Positions 22,972 to 25,675 of a stretch of DNA of 25,675 bases are shown here, piece after piece. This DNA is from CAWJHE01 sp964614855. GTDB lineage: Bacteria > Chloroflexota > Anaerolineae > Anaerolineales > UBA4823. Both the position numbers and the translations under genes were made by a program. Each line of letters opens with the position of its first letter. Position 1 is the first letter of the stretch. The notes under the pieces are model-generated. The model ran no database searches. It was not told the origin of the DNA and saw only the letters and a program-made list of their open reading frames with translations. The stretch is from contig CAZTMX010000016.1 in NCBI GenBank assembly GCA_964614855.1, positions 1 to 25,675 of the forward strand, in the 5' to 3' direction.

Positions 22972-23634
22972 ATGTTTGTTTTTATTGCTGGTGGTGGTCG
23001 CACAGGAACTCAGTTGGCCTATACCCTTTTAGAGCAGGGTCATGAAGTACGGTTAATAGAACACAGGCGGGAGATATTATCCCGTATGCATCGCGAGATC
23101 CCAACAGAAGTTATCTATGAAGGCAATGCCTCGGATGTTGAAGTTTTAGAAAGAGCAGGGATAAGACGTGCGCATGTGATTGCCGCCTGCACACCGACCG
23201 ATGAAGAAAACCTGGTGATTTGCTATCTGGCGCGAGAATTCTTCAAAATCCCTCGTACCATTGCCAGGATAAATAACCCGCGCAACGCCTGGCTTTATGA
23301 TCAGAAGTTTCACGTGGATGTCTCCGTGAACCACTCTGAAGTAATGGCTAGCCTAATTCAGGAGGAGATGTCCCTGGGAGATATGGTGACACTGCTGAAA
23401 CTTCGCCGTGGCGATTATTCCCTGGTGGAAGAAAAAATTCCCACAGGGGCTCCTGCCGTGGGCGTACAATTGAAAGATCTAAAATTAACCGACAATTGTG
23501 TGATTGCGGCCATTATTCGCCATGAGAAAGTGGTTATGCCGCGCGGTTTTACGACTTTTGAAGTGGGCGATGAAGTGCTGGCGATTGCTGATAAAGAAGG
23601 CGTGGAGCAGCTTCGCAATTTGTTTACTGCCTGA
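22972..23634 (+). CDS. TrkA-family K+ transport regulatory protein (second of two)
   Basis: A 220-residue RCK protein, diverged from its upstream neighbour. Glycine loop GGGRTG at 7-12, acidic E30 at the end of strand 2 (VRLIE), then the TrkA-N core with EGNASDVEVLERAGI and the TrkA-C domain (about 135-218; YSLVEEKIPTGAPAVGVQLKDL, FEVGDEVLAIADKEG). The frame is open upstream to 22936, but ATG 22972 follows GGAGAT at 22961-22966 and begins the family-typical MFVFIAGGGRTG. Two adjacent single-unit TrkA genes resemble the ceoB-ceoC arrangement of mycobacteria and may form a heteromeric gating ring, equivalent to the fused double-unit TrkA of Escherichia coli. Ends at a terminator. Confidence 0.92.
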   Translation: MFVFIAGGGRTGTQLAYTLLEQGHEVRLIEHRREILSRMHREIPTEVIYEGNASDVEVLERAGIRRAHVIAACTPTDEENLVICYLAREFFKIPRTIARINNPRNAWLYDQKFHVDVSVNHSEVMASLIQEEMSLGDMVTLLKLRRGDYSLVEEKIPTGAPAVGVQLKDLKLTDNCVIAAIIRHEKVVMPRGFTTFEVGDEVLAIADKEGVEQLRNLFTA

Positions 23635-23662
23635 TGTTTTCAAACGTAAAGAATTATTAGAG

Positions 23663-23696
23663 AGGAGGCGTTTTGAGCGTCTCCTTTCTTTTTTTA
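23663..23696 (+). terminator. Rho-independent terminator after the TrkA pair
   Basis: AGGAGGCG (23663-23670) pairs with CGTCTCCT (23678-23685), including one G-T pair, with loop TTTTGAG; TTCTTTTTTT follows. Confidence 0.85.
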
Positions 23697-23751
23697 TATA
23701 GGTTTGTTCTCTTTTTTCCATTTTTACGGCAGAACGGCCTATCAAGCAGAG

Positions 23752-23774
23752 TATAATCGATAACAAAGCTTTGT
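23752..23774 (+). promoter_or_regulatory. -10 box and palindromic operator candidate for the xanthine dehydrogenase gene
   Basis: TATAAT (23752-23757) is followed at the expected start point by a perfect 12-bp palindrome ACAAAGCTTTGT (23763-23774). No -35 box at normal spacing. The same gap holds two nested direct repeats: GAACGGCC at 23732 and 23802, and GCAGAGTA at 23746 and 23788. This would suit a gene activated or repressed by a dedicated regulator; none is seen nearby. Confidence 0.5.
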
Positions 23775-23825
23775 GTTTGATGATCAGGCAGAGTACATCA
23801 GGAACGGCCCAATGAGGAGATGCGT

Positions 23826-25675
23826 ATGGCGACAATCGGACAATCTGTTCACCGTGTTGATGCATTGGCGAAAGTAAAGGGAGAAGCGCTCTATCCTGGG
23901 GATATTGCGATGCCTGGGCAGGCGTTTATGAAAATCCTGTTTGCTCACAGGCCGCATGCAGTGATCACCCGCATCGATACGGAGGCTGCCGAAGCGCTTC
24001 CAGGCGTGCTGGCGGTTTTTACAGCAAAAGATGTGCCAGTTAATGAATACGGTATGATCTATCAAGACCAGCCGGTGCTTTGCGGCCCGGGTTCAGATAA
24101 GCCATTCGCCGACCGGGTTCGTTTTGTGGGTGACCAGGTCGCCCTGGTGGTTGCGGAAACCGAGGAAATAGCCGCCCACGCGCTCAAGTTTATCGAAGTG
24201 GAGTACCAGGACCTGCCTGTGATTACAGATCCAGTGCAGGCAATGCAGCCCGGTGCGCTGCTACTGCATCCTGAGAGAGAGTCAAATGTCTTTTGTCACT
24301 ACCGCATTCGTAAAGGGGATGTTGAAAAGGCGTTTGCCGGTGCAGATGTAATTATTGATGGAGAGTATCACACTCCGGTTCAAGAGCATGCATACCTGCA
24401 ACCCGAAGCTGGAGTGGGTTATATTGACGAGGAGAACCGGGTCACAGTTGTTGTGGGAGGTCAATGGACGCACGAGGACAGAAAAGAGATTGCGCATGCT
24501 TTAGGGCTGCCGCAAGAACAGGTGCGGGTGATCTATCCGGCTATCGGCGGGGCGTTTGGCGGGCGAGAAGATATGTCCGTTCAGATTGCCCTGGGGTTGG
24601 CTGCCTGGAGACTGCACCAACGGGGGATCCACCGCCCGGTGAAGCTGATCTGGTCGCGCGAAGAGTCCATAATTGGGCATCACAAGCGCCATGCATATAT
24701 ATTACGCACACGCTGGGGTGCGACAAAGCAGGGCAAAATCCTGGCAGCCGAAGTGGAGATTATCGAGGACGGCGGGGCCTATATCTACACCTCCACCAAG
24801 GTGATGGCAAATGCCACTTTGATGTGTACCGGTCCTTATGAGATCCCAAATGTAAAAGTTGACTCCTATGCCGTATATACCAATAACATCCCGGGCGGCG
24901 CGTTCCGCGGCTTTGGTGGTCCACAAGGCGCTTTTGCGGCTGAGATGCAAATCAACCGCTTGGCGGAAGCATTACAGATCGATCCAGTTGAAATCCGCCT
25001 GCGAAATGTCTTGCGAGAAGGCTCTCTTCTTTCTACAGATTCTCCCATTCCCAAGGGGATCAGTATGTCGCAGGTGATTGAGCAATGTGCTACAGGGGCT
25101 GGTTGGGTAAAGGCAGATCAGGGTTGGGTACGCAAAGGTGAGGACAAACGTCTTTCCACCCCTACATCACAGAATATCCTGCGCGGCGTGGGGTTTGCAG
25201 CCGCTTTCAAGAATGTAGGTTATTCCTTTGGTGCAAATGAGCATTGTTATGCGATCGCAGAAATTCACGGCGATGCCGAAATTGAAAAGGTGGTCATTCA
25301 CCATGCAGCGGCAGAGGTGGGACAGGGGACCCATACTGTGATTGCCCAGATGGCTGCTCAGGCTGCAGGGGTGCCACTGGAGCGAGTCGAATTGGTTATG
25401 TCGGATACTGCCCACACGGAAAATTCCGGCAGCGTCTCAGCCTCGCGTATGACATTTATGTCCGGTAATTCAGTCAAAGGCGCGGTGGAAGCAGCACTTG
25501 TGAAATGGAAAGCAGAAGAACGACCGGCCATCGCAACGTATATGTATAAGGCACCGCCGACATCGCCATATGACCCCGAAACCGGAAATTGCGACCCCAA
25601 TTTTGCTTATGGCTACGTGGCTGAAGCAGTGTGGGTTGAAGTGGATGGCGAGACCGGTCAGGTGCGATTATTGGA
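23826..25675 (+). CDS. Xanthine dehydrogenase-family molybdopterin-binding subunit, 3' truncated
   Basis: The frame is open from ATG 23826 to the window end (616 codons plus two bases), so the C-terminal part is missing. It is the large, molybdenum-cofactor-binding subunit of a molybdenum hydroxylase. The N-terminal a/b hammerhead domain (about 15-135) shows RVDALAKVKGEALYPGDI and RVRFVGDQVALVVAE. The cofactor domain follows, with EHAYLQPEAGVGY (187-199), GGAFGGRED (241-249), GGAFRGFGGPQGAF (357-370) and VGQGTHTV. The AFRGFGGPQ loop fits xanthine/hypoxanthine-type enzymes; the AYXCSFR loop of CO dehydrogenase is absent. The GXGE catalytic glutamate region would lie beyond the window. GAGGAG about seven bases upstream fixes the start. 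Partner FAD and iron-sulfur subunits are not upstream, so they lie downstream or elsewhere. Substrate unknown. Confidence 0.9.
   Translation, partial: MATIGQSVHRVDALAKVKGEALYPGDIAMPGQAFMKILFAHRPHAVITRIDTEAAEALPGVLAVFTAKDVPVNEYGMIYQDQPVLCGPGSDKPFADRVRFVGDQVALVVAETEEIAAHALKFIEVEYQDLPVITDPVQAMQPGALLLHPERESNVFCHYRIRKGDVEKAFAGADVIIDGEYHTPVQEHAYLQPEAGVGYIDEENRVTVVVGGQWTHEDRKEIAHALGLPQEQVRVIYPAIGGAFGGREDMSVQIALGLAAWRLHQRGIHRPVKLIWSREESIIGHHKRHAYILRTRWGATKQGKILAAEVEIIEDGGAYIYTSTKVMANATLMCTGPYEIPNVKVDSYAVYTNNIPGGAFRGFGGPQGAFAAEMQINRLAEALQIDPVEIRLRNVLREGSLLSTDSPIPKGISMSQVIEQCATGAGWVKADQGWVRKGEDKRLSTPTSQNILRGVGFAAAFKNVGYSFGANEHCYAIAEIHGDAEIEKVVIHHAAAEVGQGTHTVIAQMAAQAAGVPLERVELVMSDTAHTENSGSVSASRMTFMSGNSVKGAVEAALVKWKAEERPAIATYMYKAPPTSPYDPETGNCDPNFAYGYVAEAVWVEVDGETGQVRLL

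Noticed and set aside
24464..24841. 125-codon plus-strand frame inside the xanthine dehydrogenase gene
   Set aside because: Overlaps the AIGGAFGGRED region of the real frame, which stays open from 23826 to the window end.

Overview
The window reads as chromosomal DNA of a free-living bacterium. The protein families (a two-component AglF/AglG permease with a large AglG insertion, an amylosucrase, a long-form formate-THF ligase, two adjacent TrkA proteins, a YugP-type zinc peptidase) and the frequent TTG starts make Chloroflexota, perhaps Anaerolineae, the best guess. That is an inference from protein resemblance, not from a marker gene. No rRNA, tRNA, IS element, CRISPR array or phage gene was seen.

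Layout. (1) 1-604: 3' end of an elp3 gene. (2) 689-7114: a carbohydrate uptake locus with a LacI-family regulator, whose own promoter carries a composite operator, followed by an alpha-glucoside ABC transporter (aglE, aglF, aglG). The binding protein AglE is two complete solute-binding domains fused in one lipoprotein, encoded by two almost identical 1.13-kb direct repeats. (3) 7279-11792: a GH13 trehalose-synthase-type enzyme, a zinc-motif fructokinase and an amylosucrase, in one tight transcription unit. (4) 11958-13883: long, eukaryote-like formate-THF ligase behind an inverted-repeat-rich promoter region. (5) 13968-17167, minus strand: mutL then tilS. (6) 17210-18888: HAD nucleotidase, small membrane protein, YhhQ-type queuosine-precursor transporter. 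(7) 19068-21067: S41 C-terminal processing protease and YugP-like membrane zinc peptidase. (8) 21149-23634: a YbhN/AglD-like membrane protein, then two consecutive single-unit TrkA proteins. (9) 23826-end: N-terminal two thirds or so of a molybdopterin-binding xanthine dehydrogenase-family subunit.

How the parts work together. Regions 2 and 3 fit import and use of sucrose and related alpha-glucosides. AglEFG bring the disaccharide in, with the ATPase encoded elsewhere. Amylosucrase polymerises the glucose half into alpha-1,4-glucan and releases fructose, which the ROK fructokinase phosphorylates. The TreS-like enzyme would interconvert maltose and trehalose. Sucrose could therefore be banked as glucan without nucleotide-sugar cost. 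The rest is housekeeping: DNA mismatch repair, tRNA modification, one-carbon metabolism, envelope proteolysis and K+ transport control.

Most notable signals: the homogenised AglE tandem fusion with sharply diverged flanks; the LacI composite operator sitting on a good promoter; three genes (mutL, the HAD gene, the YbhN-like gene) whose ATG lies only 6-7 nt after a perfect TATAAT box and which lack a Shine-Dalgarno sequence, indicating leaderless mRNAs; and the eukaryote-like formate-THF ligase.
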